Source: DATLBA01 sp035527275 (GTDB taxonomy: Bacteria > Planctomycetota > Phycisphaerae > FEN-1346). Taken from it: a DNA stretch of 24,893 bases. The notes beneath the pieces were generated by a model. That model was not told the DNA's origin and did no database searches. It saw only the letters and a program-made list of their open reading frames with translations. A program made the translations under genes and the position numbers. The number at the start of each line of letters is the position of its first letter. Positions within the stretch are counted from its first letter, which is position 1. The stretch covers positions 1 to 24,893 of the forward strand of contig DATLBA010000051.1 of assembly GCA_035527275.1 (NCBI GenBank), given 5' to 3'. Shown piece after piece: positions 16,122-23,914 of the stretch.

Positions 16122-16934
16122 CTACCCGCCCTTCAACTCGGCGATCTTGCCCTGAACATCTCCGCTCCGAAGCAGGGCTTCGCCGACGAGGATGGCGTCC
16201 ACACCGGCGGCGACGAGGCGGCGAACGTCGGCGGCGGTCTGGATGCCGCTTTCCGAAACGAGGACGCGGCGCTCGGAGGCGTCCTTGCCACAAGGACCCG
16301 CTTCGCGCACGCGTGGCGCCAGGCGCTCGGTGGTCTCCAAACGGACCTGGAACGTCGCCAGGTCTCGATTGTTGACGCCGACGAGACGAGCGCCGCAGCC
16401 AAGCGCCTTTTCGAGTGCCGCCTCGCTGTGGGCTTCGGCCAGGACGTCCATACCCAACTCCGCCGCGAGGGCCGCAAGGTCGGTCATGGCTGGCAGCTTG
16501 AGGACTTCGGCAATCAACAGGATCGCGTCGGCGCCGGCGGCTCGCGCCTCGTAAACCTGGACCGGCGCGATGAGGAAATCTTTCCTCAGGACCGGCAGAC
16601 GGACCGCCCGCCGGATTTCGCGCAAATGTTCGATGGAACCGCCGAAAAACTCGGCGTCCGTCAGGCAGGAAATGGCGTCCGCCCCCGCCTCCTCATAGGC
16701 CCGCGCGATGGCGACCGGGTCGAACAGGTCGGCAATCACTCCCGCCGAGGGCGATTTGTGTTTGACCTCGGCGATGATGCGGACGGGCTCATCCGAGGCT
16801 CGCCGAAGGGCCTCGGCGAGGCTTCGTGGCGGTGGCGCGTCGCGGCAGGCGGCCCTAAAGTCGGCCAGGCGCGGCGCGAGACCGGCCACCTCGCGGCGTT
16901 TGACCTGAAGAATTTTTTCGAGGATATCGGGCAT
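16122..16934 (-). CDS. trpC: Indole-3-glycerol-phosphate synthase
   Basis: The enzyme closes the indole ring in tryptophan synthesis, converting carboxyphenylaminodeoxyribulose phosphate to indoleglycerol phosphate. The 270-residue TIM barrel has Glu56 and Lys58 in AEVKHKSPSAG, Lys118 in LRKDFLI, VGVNNRDL (186-191) and SESGI (227-231), all expected active-site elements. It stands alone: no other trp genes are in the window. ATG 16934 has AAAGG about 9 nt upstream. A GTAGCGC/GCGCTAC hairpin (16108-16125) overlaps its stop codon but lacks a T-run on this strand. Confidence 0.95.
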   Translation of the reverse strand: MPDILEKILQVKRREVAGLAPRLADFRAACRDAPPPRSLAEALRRASDEPVRIIAEVKHKSPSAGVIADLFDPVAIARAYEEAGADAISCLTDAEFFGGSIEHLREIRRAVRLPVLRKDFLIAPVQVYEARAAGADAILLIAEVLKLPAMTDLAALAAELGMDVLAEAHSEAALEKALGCGARLVGVNNRDLATFQVRLETTERLAPRVREAGPCGKDASERRVLVSESGIQTAADVRRLVAAGVDAILVGEALLRSGDVQGKIAELKGG

Positions 16935-16991
16935 GGGGCGACCTTTGGTCGTTGCTGACCGCTCGCCTACGCTCGCGGCTGGTCACGCCGA

Positions 16992-17020
16992 ATCTTGTCG
17001 CACCCCGGGCCGAGAGTCAA
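16992..17020 (-). promoter_or_regulatory. Promoter for trpC
   Basis: On the minus strand TTGACT (17015-17020) and CAAGAT (16992-16997) are 17 nt apart. The -35 box lies only 9 bp from that of the divergent yjbQ promoter. Confidence 0.5.
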
Positions 17021-17029
17021 CCTTTTTGC

Positions 17030-17057
17030 TTGAAGGATGGCGGCGCCCGCCTAGAAT
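17030..17057 (+). promoter_or_regulatory. Promoter for yjbQ
   Basis: TTGAAG (17030-17035) and TAGAAT (17052-17057) are spaced by 16 nt, about 37 nt before the yjbQ ATG. Confidence 0.5.
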
Positions 17058-17094
17058 GCGCCGGAAGCGATGATGCAGGCGAGCGAGGTGCGGC

Positions 17095-17484
17095 ATGCAA
17101 ACGTTGACCGTGAAGACCGGGTCGCGCGTGGAGATGGTTGACATTACGTCCCATGTGGCCGACGCGATCGCGAAGGAAGGCGTCTCGGAGGGGACGGCGG
17201 TGGTGTTTGTGCCGCACACGACGGCCGGCGTCACAATTAACGAGAACGCCGACCCGAGCGTCACGCGCGACATCGTGGCCGAGACGAACAAGATTGTCCC
17301 GTTCGACGATGCGTACCACCACACCGAAGGGAACTCGGCGGCCCACATCAAGTCGTGTCTGTTCGGCCCTTCGCTCGTGCTGCTGGTGTCGGGGGGGCGG
17401 CCGGTTCTTGGGACGTGGCAGGCGGTGTATTTTTGCGAGTTCGACGGTCCGCGGCGGCGGAAGGTCCACGTGAAGGCGCAGTAG
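17095..17484 (+). CDS. yjbQ: YjbQ/UPF0047 family protein
   Basis: This 129-residue protein is a complete YjbQ-family member (COG0432). Conserved metal-site histidines are visible at 41 (PHTTAGVTINENAD), 75-76 and 84 (HHTEGNSAAHIK), and the typical GTWQAVYFCEFDGPR block closes the fold. The family is annotated as secondary thiamine-phosphate synthase from complementation data, but its main physiological role is unclear. GAGG lies 7-8 nt before ATG 17095. The next gene starts 58 bp downstream on the same strand, so the two may be cotranscribed. Confidence 0.93.
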   Translation: MQTLTVKTGSRVEMVDITSHVADAIAKEGVSEGTAVVFVPHTTAGVTINENADPSVTRDIVAETNKIVPFDDAYHHTEGNSAAHIKSCLFGPSLVLLVSGGRPVLGTWQAVYFCEFDGPRRRKVHVKAQ

Positions 17485-17542
17485 ACTGGTGGCGGCCGTG
17501 GAGCCGCCCTGCCCTGTCTCCGCACACGCATCAAGGGGCCCG

Positions 17543-18421
17543 ATGGACACGACGGACGTGGTGACGTGGCGCGATCCGGTTCCGCACCTGTGGCTGTGGA
17601 TCGCGTGTCTCGTCTGCCTGCCGGCCGCGCTGATAGCGCTTCGGCGAGTCTGGCGCTGGTGGGTCTTGGGACGGTCGCTTCCGCTGCCGCTGGACAGGGC
17701 GATGCCGGCGGTCCGCTGGTCCGTTCAGTTCGGCTTCCTCCTATTCCTCGGAACGTTCCTTCTGGCGATGTTTCTGGGTGACGTTTACGTTCGGATGGCG
17801 GCAAAGGGTCTGTTGCCGTGGGAACCGTTGGACGTGCCGTATTCATTGAGCCCCGGCGTATTTTTGGCCCAAATCGTGCCGCCTCTGATCGGCCTGGCCG
17901 TGGTGCTCCGGTTCGGCCGCGGGGCGGCTGCGACGGTGGGGGTGCGCGCCGGCCGCGTTTGGCCCGAGATCGTCCGGGGCCTGGGTATAGTCGTTATCGT
18001 GTTGCCGCTCTGCGTCGCGGGGACGGCGGCGGGCGTGTTCCTGATGTGGCTTTTCCGTTTGGAGTCCGTGGAGCACCCGTCATTCGCGGCGCTGCGCGAG
18101 TGGCCGCAGTGGTGGGTCCTCCTGCTGACGGTTCTCCAGGCGTCGGTTCTCGCGCCGCTCGGTGAGGAGTTCCTATATCGGGGCATCCTTCAGACGACGC
18201 TTCTGAAGGCGGTCGGTCCGTTCCGTGCGCTGATTGCGACGAGCGCACTGTTTGCGGTGGTCCATGTTCTGTATGAACCGCAGGCGGTTCCGGGCCTCTT
18301 TATCCTTGGGCTGGGGCTGGGCTACGCCGCCTACCGGACGCGGAGCCTCCTCGCGCCGATCATCGCGCACAGCGCATTCAACACGCTGATGGTTCTGGGG
18401 ACCTTCTTCGGGGGGTCGTGA
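17543..18421 (+). CDS. CPBP-family intramembrane metalloprotease
   Basis: This 292-residue membrane protein has about six to eight hydrophobic segments and the three CPBP (Abi/Rce1-like) motifs: EEFLYR (208-213), FAVVH with His241, and HSAFN with His276 and Asn280. The family cleaves or modifies membrane substrates, and bacterial members are linked to peptide self-immunity or protein maturation; no substrate is suggested by the neighbours. ATG 17543 is preferred because AAGGGG lies 4 nt upstream and the residues after it look like a normal N-terminus; a GTG at 17489 would add an unlikely 18-residue extension. It ends 33 bp from the convergent gene at 18455. Confidence 0.9.
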   Translation: MDTTDVVTWRDPVPHLWLWIACLVCLPAALIALRRVWRWWVLGRSLPLPLDRAMPAVRWSVQFGFLLFLGTFLLAMFLGDVYVRMAAKGLLPWEPLDVPYSLSPGVFLAQIVPPLIGLAVVLRFGRGAAATVGVRAGRVWPEIVRGLGIVVIVLPLCVAGTAAGVFLMWLFRLESVEHPSFAALREWPQWWVLLLTVLQASVLAPLGEEFLYRGILQTTLLKAVGPFRALIATSALFAVVHVLYEPQAVPGLFILGLGLGYAAYRTRSLLAPIIAHSAFNTLMVLGTFFGGS

Positions 18422-18454
18422 CCGGACCGCTGCCTGTTCGGGGCATTCTTCGAA

Positions 18455-20308
18455 CTATTCCGCCGGCGCCTCGGGCTCGGGGGGCAGCGGCTCAGCAGGT
18501 TCGGGCGCCTCCGGTTCAGGGGCGGCGGGCGCCGGCGCACGTTCTTCAACGGGCGGGCCTTCCTCGCTCGGCTCAAAGAGCGATTCGGGGACCTCGGCAA
18601 TTTTCGGCGCGACGCGCTCGATGAGTTCTCGCGCCAGGCGCAATTGTTCGTGCGGCCAGTAGGAAGCCGCGCGGAGAGTGGCGCCGTCCGCACGGAGGCT
18701 GAGACCGACCAACTCGCTGCCGGGGTCCGCCGTGCCGACCTGTTCGGGCGGCGTCTGGCCCCGGAGCAGCGCCTGCCGGAGGTACAGCGGAAGGCTCATC
18801 GCGATGGACACGTTCTGCGAGGCGGGCAACTGTTTCTGGAGCCGGGCGGCGGCGGGCGGCGTCTCAGCGGGTTTGCCGGCGGCCAAGCGCTCGACCGTCG
18901 CCTGGAAAAGCGCAAGGTCGCTCCCCGTTCCGACCACCGCCTTGTTCCCGACAACGGCGACGCGATAGACCATGCCCTCGGGCCCGTAAAGGCCCTGGAG
19001 CCATTTGCGAAACTTGACGTGGCGCGGCGGAGCACCGAAGCGAAAGCGCGGCACGTAGAGTGTCACGGGAACGCCGCCGATGTGTCTGGCGTCGGGGAGC
19101 GCCTTGATCTTCAGGTAGAGGTTCAACTGGTCTGCGAGTCTCTCCCACGCCGCCGCCAGCATTTGGACGCCCTTCCGGAACCCTTCGGGGTCCTTCAGTT
19201 CGTAAACCGCGGCCTGGCTTGCGACGCCAAGCCCCGGGGCCGCCGGCCTCGAAAGATACATCACGCGGTCGCCCAGGGACTCCACAAACGTCTGGACGGC
19301 CTCGTAGACCTCGTTTTTGGTGGCTTCGGGAAGCGGCTCGGGCCTGGGCGCCTTTTCCAGGAAGAATCGAGTGGCCCGGAGGGCGAAGTCCGTCCGCGTT
19401 TCAGGGTCGATGCGGACGGTCGTTGCGGAGGCGGGCGGCGTGTCGCCCCAGTCGGGGACCGGAGCGGTTCCGGGCCCCTGGGCGGAGAGGAACTCGGCGA
19501 CGCTCGCCCCTTCGACGAACCGCACCGCGAGGTCCACGCCCAGCCCTTCCGGCCCGAACCGGACGGCGGCTTCGGCCGTCTCCACCTGATCGAGGAGGTC
19601 CGCGATGCCGAGCATATACGTGATGAGCATGTCGGCGTAAGCGAGGGCGTAGGGTTCGTAATAAAGTTGGCCGCTGGCCGCGCGGAACCAGGAGACAATT
19701 TCGCTTTCGTAGGCGCGGGTCAGGCGATGCACGTTGACGTAAAGCATCGGGTTCGGTCCAGCGGCGCGGGCGAGCGTTTCAGGCAGCAGGGAACCGAGAA
19801 TCGGTTCGGCCGGGGCCACCGTGTCCATCGTTCGCACGGAACTCGTCACGAGGGCGAAACGGCCACGCCTGAGGACGTAGCGCGGGCCGGCCGTCCCCGT
19901 CAGGGCATACAGGTCGTCCGCCATCTCCTCGGCTGTGGTGGTCTGGAGCAGCACGTCCCAGTCGGCGACCGGAAGGACATAGAGCGTGTAGCGGCCGCGG
20001 TAGCGCTTGGGGTCCATGAAGGCGACGGCGGCGGGGCCGTCGGAGTCGAGGCCGGCCTCGATGCCCGTCCGGCGGACCAGGGCATTCAAGATGGGCCGCT
20101 CCCTCTCGCCGAGTCGCCAGCCTGTGCGCTCCGCGAACCGCGCAAGATCGTCGTCTGCGGTCTTGAGGTTCGGCAAATGGAGGAAGGCGACCGCTTCTTC
20201 GGGTATCAGCGCCAGCGCAGGCAGCGACTGGGCGGGCTCGGCGGCGGCCGAAGCAACGGCGCACGACATGACGATCGTCCAGAGAGCCAATGCGATGCGG
20301 AGCGTCAT
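18455..20308 (-). CDS. Large secreted protein of unknown function (DUF3352-like)
   Basis: The 617-residue protein begins with a signal peptide (IALALWTIVMSCAVASAAAEP, ending near residue 24), then a motif of the kind LALIPEEAVAFLHLPNLKTADDDLARFAERTGW. That pattern is seen in large planctomycete-type exported proteins related to DUF3352; the family name is from memory and tentative. No catalytic motif is visible. The last 40 residues are a low-complexity Pro/Glu/Ala tail (EPSEEGPPVEERAPAPAAPE...), likely a flexible periplasmic or wall-facing linker. GAGGAGG lies 4-5 nt before ATG 20308. It starts 70 bp after oppF in the same direction and could be on that transcript. Confidence 0.75.
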   Translation of the reverse strand: MTLRIALALWTIVMSCAVASAAAEPAQSLPALALIPEEAVAFLHLPNLKTADDDLARFAERTGWRLGERERPILNALVRRTGIEAGLDSDGPAAVAFMDPKRYRGRYTLYVLPVADWDVLLQTTTAEEMADDLYALTGTAGPRYVLRRGRFALVTSSVRTMDTVAPAEPILGSLLPETLARAAGPNPMLYVNVHRLTRAYESEIVSWFRAASGQLYYEPYALAYADMLITYMLGIADLLDQVETAEAAVRFGPEGLGVDLAVRFVEGASVAEFLSAQGPGTAPVPDWGDTPPASATTVRIDPETRTDFALRATRFFLEKAPRPEPLPEATKNEVYEAVQTFVESLGDRVMYLSRPAAPGLGVASQAAVYELKDPEGFRKGVQMLAAAWERLADQLNLYLKIKALPDARHIGGVPVTLYVPRFRFGAPPRHVKFRKWLQGLYGPEGMVYRVAVVGNKAVVGTGSDLALFQATVERLAAGKPAETPPAAARLQKQLPASQNVSIAMSLPLYLRQALLRGQTPPEQVGTADPGSELVGLSLRADGATLRAASYWPHEQLRLARELIERVAPKIAEVPESLFEPSEEGPPVEERAPAPAAPEPEAPEPAEPLPPEPEAPAE

Positions 20309-20378
20309 GGGGCCTCCTCTAGCTTCCCCTCTTATCGGTCGCTTGCCGGCGAAAGTTTACCCGGCCCTGCCGCGCGGC

Positions 20379-21380
20379 TCAATGGTGCAGGTGGCACGCG
20401 ACCAGGTGCTGCGGGTTATCCGGCATGGGCAGAAGCGACGGCGTCTCGGCCGCACACCGCTCGAACACCCAGGGGCAGCGCGGGTGGAACGGGCATCCCG
20501 GAGGCGGGTTCATCGCGCTCGGCACTTCGCCGCGAGGCACGACCCGCCGGCGTGGGGCGTCCGGGTCGGGCCGCGGTATCGCCGACATCAGGCACTTCGT
20601 ATAGGGGTGCAGCGGGTTCGCGTAAAGGACGTCGCCAGGGGCGCGCTCGACGATTCGGCCCAGGTACATCACGGCCACCTCGTCGGCAATGTGCTTGACG
20701 ACGGCCAGGTCGTGGGCGATGAACAGATACGCCAGATGCAGTTCCCTCTGGAGGCGTTCGAGGAGATTGAGTATCTGGGCCTGGATCGAGACGTCCAGGG
20801 CGCTGACGGGTTCGTCGCAGACGATGAACTTCGGCTCGAGGGCCAGGGCCCGGGCGATGCCGATGCGCTGGCGCTGGCCGCCGGAAAACTCGTGCGGATA
20901 GCGGTTGACGGCGGCCGGGTCCAGGCCGACGCGCTCTAGAAGCCCCGCGACCTTGTGCTCGCGCTCGCGGCCGCGGGCAACGCCGTGCACGCTGAGCGGT
21001 TCGCCAACGATGGCGCCGACGGTCATCCGCGGGTTCAGGCTGCCATACGGGTCCTGAAAGATAACCTGCATGTGGCGTCGGATTCGGCGCATCCGGGAGG
21101 CTTCAAGGTCGAACACGGGGCGGCCCTCAAAGAGGACGGATCCGCCGGTGGCGGGGATGAGGCGGAGGATGGTGCGCCCGGTGGTCGTCTTGCCGCATCC
21201 CGATTCGCCCACGAGGCCGAGCGTTCGGCCGCGGCGGATGGTGAACGAAACGCCGTCCACGGCGCGGACGTGGCCGATGGTCCGGCCGAACAGGCCGCGG
21301 CGAACCGGAAAATGGGTCCTCAGGTCGCGGACCTCGAGCAGGAGAGCATCATCCTTGCGGTCTGGAGGAGGCGTCATCAT
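20379..21380 (-). CDS. oppF: Oligopeptide/dipeptide ABC transporter ATP-binding protein (OppF/DppF type)
   Basis: The 333-residue ATPase has Walker A GESGCGKTT, a Q-loop (VIFQDPYGSLNPRMTV), signature FSGGQRQRIGIARAL, Walker B FIVCDEPVSALD and the H-loop in IAHDLAVVKHIAD. The C-terminal oligopeptide-transporter extension GCPFHPRCPWVFERC supports the nickel/peptide family. It works as a heterodimer with the upstream OppD-type ATPase. ATG 21380 overlaps the oppD stop by 4 bp, which fixes the start even though the frame remains open further upstream. No permease or substrate-binding protein gene is on either side. Confidence 0.92.
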   Translation of the reverse strand: MMTPPPDRKDDALLLEVRDLRTHFPVRRGLFGRTIGHVRAVDGVSFTIRRGRTLGLVGESGCGKTTTGRTILRLIPATGGSVLFEGRPVFDLEASRMRRIRRHMQVIFQDPYGSLNPRMTVGAIVGEPLSVHGVARGREREHKVAGLLERVGLDPAAVNRYPHEFSGGQRQRIGIARALALEPKFIVCDEPVSALDVSIQAQILNLLERLQRELHLAYLFIAHDLAVVKHIADEVAVMYLGRIVERAPGDVLYANPLHPYTKCLMSAIPRPDPDAPRRRVVPRGEVPSAMNPPPGCPFHPRCPWVFERCAAETPSLLPMPDNPQHLVACHLHH

Positions 21381-22402
21381 GTTCCGTACAGGGCCTCCTT
21401 TCGCTCTCGCATCTCGGCCACGCGGTCGCTGTGCCAGCAGGCGGCGAGGTGGCCGCTCGCCTTGGCCTTGAGCGGCGGCCGCTGTGTCGGGCATCGGACG
21501 CCATCGGCAAGCGGACAACGCGGATGGAACGGGCACCCGGGCGGAACGGCCAGCGGGCTCGGGACGGAACCGGGGATGACGGCCAGTTCCGTATCGCTCG
21601 GCTCAAGGCTGGGCAGGCTTCGGAACAACCCCACCGTGTAAGGGTGGAGGGGGTTCTTGAAGAGTTCGCGGAGGCCGGCCTGCTCGACGATGCGGCCGGC
21701 ATACATGACGGCGACGACGTGGGCGATTTCGGCGACGATTCCCAGGTCGTGCGTGATCATCAGCATGCTGAGACCGGTGCCGCGCTGAAGGTCGCGCAGG
21801 AGGTCGAGGATCTGGGCCTGGATGGTGACGTCGAGGGCGGTGGTCGGCTCGTCGGCGATGAGGAGTTCCGGCCCGCAAACCAGAGCCATGGCGATCATGA
21901 CGCGTTGGCGCATGCCGCCGGACATCTGGTGCGGATATTCCCGAACGCGGGAAGCGGGATCCGAGATGCCGACCTTGCGGAGCATCGCGACGGCCCGCTC
22001 GAGCGCTGCGGCGCGGTCGGCCTTTTGGTGAAGCAGAAGAGCTTCGATGATCTGGTCGCCGATGGTGAAAACGGGGTTGAGGCTGGTCATCGGCTCCTGA
22101 AAGATCATCGAGATCCGGTTGCCGCGCACCCGGCGCATCTCCTCCTCCGGGAGGCCCAGCAGGTCCGCGCTGTCGAGGCGCACCCTGCCGGCGACGATGC
22201 GGCCGGGGGGGTCGGGCACGAGGCGAAGGATCGACAGGGCCGTAACCGTCTTGCCGCACCCCGATTCGCCGACGAGTGCGAGGGTGCCTCCGCGCGGCAC
22301 GTCGAAGGAAACGTCCTCGACGGCGCGGGCGACGCCCTCGTCGGTGAAAAAGCGCGTCGTAAGACCTTCGACATGAAGCAGGATGTCAGTGGTTTCCAGC
22401 AC
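21377..22402 (-). CDS. oppD: Oligopeptide/dipeptide ABC transporter ATP-binding protein (OppD/DppD type)
   Basis: The ATPase (341 residues from GTG 22402) shows Walker A GESGCGKTVTA, Q-loop MIFQEPMTSLNPVFTIGDQ, signature MSGGMRQRVMIAMAL, Walker B LLIADEPTTALDVTIQAQ and the C-terminal GCPFHPRCPLADGVRCP extension. GTG 22402 puts the first strand (LLHVEGLTTRF) at the usual distance from the start; an upstream GTG at 22465 would add 21 basic residues and cannot be excluded, since neither has a strong ribosome site. It is first in a minus-strand operon with oppF. In most genomes permease genes precede oppD; here the upstream neighbour is a divergent reverse transcriptase. Confidence 0.92.
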   Translation of the reverse strand: MLETTDILLHVEGLTTRFFTDEGVARAVEDVSFDVPRGGTLALVGESGCGKTVTALSILRLVPDPPGRIVAGRVRLDSADLLGLPEEEMRRVRGNRISMIFQEPMTSLNPVFTIGDQIIEALLLHQKADRAAALERAVAMLRKVGISDPASRVREYPHQMSGGMRQRVMIAMALVCGPELLIADEPTTALDVTIQAQILDLLRDLQRGTGLSMLMITHDLGIVAEIAHVVAVMYAGRIVEQAGLRELFKNPLHPYTVGLFRSLPSLEPSDTELAVIPGSVPSPLAVPPGCPFHPRCPLADGVRCPTQRPPLKAKASGHLAACWHSDRVAEMRERKEALYGT

Positions 22403-22531
22403 GCGTCCAACTCGTCCGGCATGGATAGGCGTCCGCTTGCACCCTCTGCGCCAATCGCCCTTCACTTATAACCTAAACCCTGCCGGGGGGTTCTGTTCAA
22501 AATTCTCTATACTACTGGTACGACCTCGACC

Positions 22532-22560
22532 ATTATCCGCGCAAATCGCGAGAAATTCAA
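22532..22560 (-). promoter_or_regulatory. Promoter for oppDF
   Basis: On the minus strand TTGAAT (22555-22560) and GATAAT (22532-22537) are 17 nt apart, so oppDF appears to have its own promoter and is not the cut tail of a longer operon. Confidence 0.55.
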
Positions 22561-22563
22561 GCA

Positions 22564-22623
22564 CGCGGGGTCATTGGGGACTGCCCCCTTGCGAAAACCC
22601 AAAACCGGGTCTTGACCCCCGCG
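22564..22623 (+). other. Foldable leader element upstream of reverse transcriptase
   Basis: CGCGGGGTCA (22564-22573) pairs with TGACCCCCGCG (22613-22623) over 10 bp with one bulged C. Inside are two small hairpins, GGGG-ACTG-CCCC (22576-22587) and ACCC-AAAACC-GGGT (22597-22610), giving a three-way-junction shape 41 nt before the reverse transcriptase start. It could be a 5' structured RNA for that enzyme or a dispersed intergenic repeat. Confidence 0.4.
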
Positions 22624-22663
22624 AGGGCAACAATAGGATGAAGGCGGCGGCCGGGGTGCGTTC

Positions 22664-23914
22664 ATGATGGAAGAAATCGCATCCGAAGAAGTGCTTGAAC
22701 TTGCTTACCGGTGGCTTTGCAAACAGCGTAGGGATTCCCACGCGAATAACGACGTGTGGGACCTGCGGTGGCGGTGGCCGGAGATACGGCCGATCCTGCA
22801 GCGCCGGTTATTGGCCGGGACCTATCGCTTCGAGGCGGTGCGGCGTTATCGCTTGCCGGGCGAGACCGTCGAGGGGTGGTCATCGCCGGACGCCCTGGTT
22901 CTAAAAGCCGTTGCTATCGTCCTTTCCCGGCGGCTGGGGCCGCACCTGTCCGGCCGCTGTTACCATTTGGCCGGCCGCGGCGGGGCCAAAGCCGCCGTGC
23001 GAGACGTTGCGCAGCGACTGTCCGCAAACACCTACGGCTTCCGCACCGACGTCAAAAGGTATTACGCCGGCATCGACCACGAAATCCTATTCTCACAGTT
23101 GCAGAAACACATCACCGATAGCCGCGTGCTGGCTCTTCTTTGGGCCTACATGCGTCGAACCATTTACGACGACGGGCTGTTCGAAGACGTGACGAAGGGC
23201 ATTTCGCTTGGATGCCCGCTGTCGCCGCTGATGGCCGCCTTGTATCTGAAACCCCTGGACGACGCGATGGCGGACGGCGGGCTGTTCTACGCCCGTTTCA
23301 TGGACGACTGGGTCATCCTGTCGCCCACGCGATGGAAACTGCGAAAGGCGATCCGCCGCGTCAACGCGATTCTGGCCGAACTAAAGGTTCAGAAGCATCC
23401 TGACAAGACGTTTATTGGCCGCATCAGTCGAGGATTCGACTTTCTTGGGTATACCTTTTCGTCCGTCGGCTTGACGGGCATTGCCCGAAGGACGGTCGAA
23501 AGGTTCGTCGAACGAGCGGGCCGGCTTTATGAGCAAGGTGCGGGAGAAGAACGCATCGGCCAGTATGTTCGACGTTGGCTACGCTGGGCCGGTATGGGCT
23601 TGGGACGATTCGACAACCGGCGGATCAACGCCGCCGCCGCCGAGGCCGTGAGTGTGGTTGGTATAGGAAGGGCGATGCAACGACGGCCCACGGCTGCACT
23701 GGTTAGCGCGGGGGGCGGCCGACCTGGAGTCCGGGAAACCGCGCAGTCCTTGTGGCCCCGGGATCGGAGCGGGGGACTTTCGCGGGGACGGATAGCATGG
23801 AATCTGAGCGGCGGCCGTGTAGGCCGCCGCTCGAATTTTTCCGGACGTATCTCGTCGCCCTTACGTATGTTATTCGCCGACTTACCGGCGGTTACGTCCG
23901 AAGACGAGGCCTAA
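22664..23914 (+). CDS. Stand-alone reverse transcriptase, group-II-like, with anomalous C-terminus
   Basis: The core is a bacterial reverse transcriptase: RTDVKRYYAGIDH (127-139) with catalytic Asp129, GISLGCPLSPLMAALYLKPLDD (179-200), FMDD (212-215) with the two catalytic aspartates, and KHPDKTFIGRISRGFDFLGYTFS (244-266). The N-terminus has LAYRWLCKQRRDSHANNDVWDLRWRW, which I associate with a family of solitary RTs lacking maturase and endonuclease domains. Homology-like sequence ends near residue 325 (YVRRWLRWAGMGLG). The remaining 90 residues are Gly/Arg/Ser-rich and are encoded across a perfect intrinsic terminator (23806-23840), so they are probably not real protein. A one- or two-base shift near residue 320 would stop at 23651 or 23706. 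Start is ATG 22664 or 22667, without a strong ribosome site. It converges on, and as read overlaps, the PEP-CTERM gene. Confidence 0.85.
   Translation: MMEEIASEEVLELAYRWLCKQRRDSHANNDVWDLRWRWPEIRPILQRRLLAGTYRFEAVRRYRLPGETVEGWSSPDALVLKAVAIVLSRRLGPHLSGRCYHLAGRGGAKAAVRDVAQRLSANTYGFRTDVKRYYAGIDHEILFSQLQKHITDSRVLALLWAYMRRTIYDDGLFEDVTKGISLGCPLSPLMAALYLKPLDDAMADGGLFYARFMDDWVILSPTRWKLRKAIRRVNAILAELKVQKHPDKTFIGRISRGFDFLGYTFSSVGLTGIARRTVERFVERAGRLYEQGAGEERIGQYVRRWLRWAGMGLGRFDNRRINAAAAEAVSVVGIGRAMQRRPTAALVSAGGGRPGVRETAQSLWPRDRSGGLSRGRIAWNLSGGRVGRRSNFSGRISSPLRMLFADLPAVTSEDEA
23806..23840 (+). terminator. Intrinsic terminator inside the reverse transcriptase frame
   Basis: GAGCGGCGGCC (23806-23816) and GGCCGCCGCTC (23822-23832) form a perfect 11-bp stem with a GTGTA loop, followed by GAATTTTT. 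It is directed on the plus strand and lies 74 nt before the stop of the open frame, implying that the true RT transcript ends here. Confidence 0.88.

Noticed and set aside
16108..16125. GTAGCGC/GCGCTAC hairpin as trpC terminator
   Set aside because: It overlaps the stop codon and is followed by GC-rich sequence without a T-run in the trpC direction.
18644..20698. Long plus-strand open frame antisense to the secreted protein
   Set aside because: It has no domain-like sequence and mirrors codon bias of the minus-strand gene, which has a signal peptide and a strong ribosome site.
21381..21536. Upstream extension of oppF overlapping oppD
   Set aside because: The ATGA overlap at 21377-21380 is the normal coupling of these genes; the extension is a high-GC chance frame.
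23640..23845. Group II intron domain V downstream of the RT
   Set aside because: The 3' hairpin is an 11-bp stem with a GTGTA loop and T-run. It lacks the domain V bulge and GNRA loop, and no 5' intron boundary is evident.
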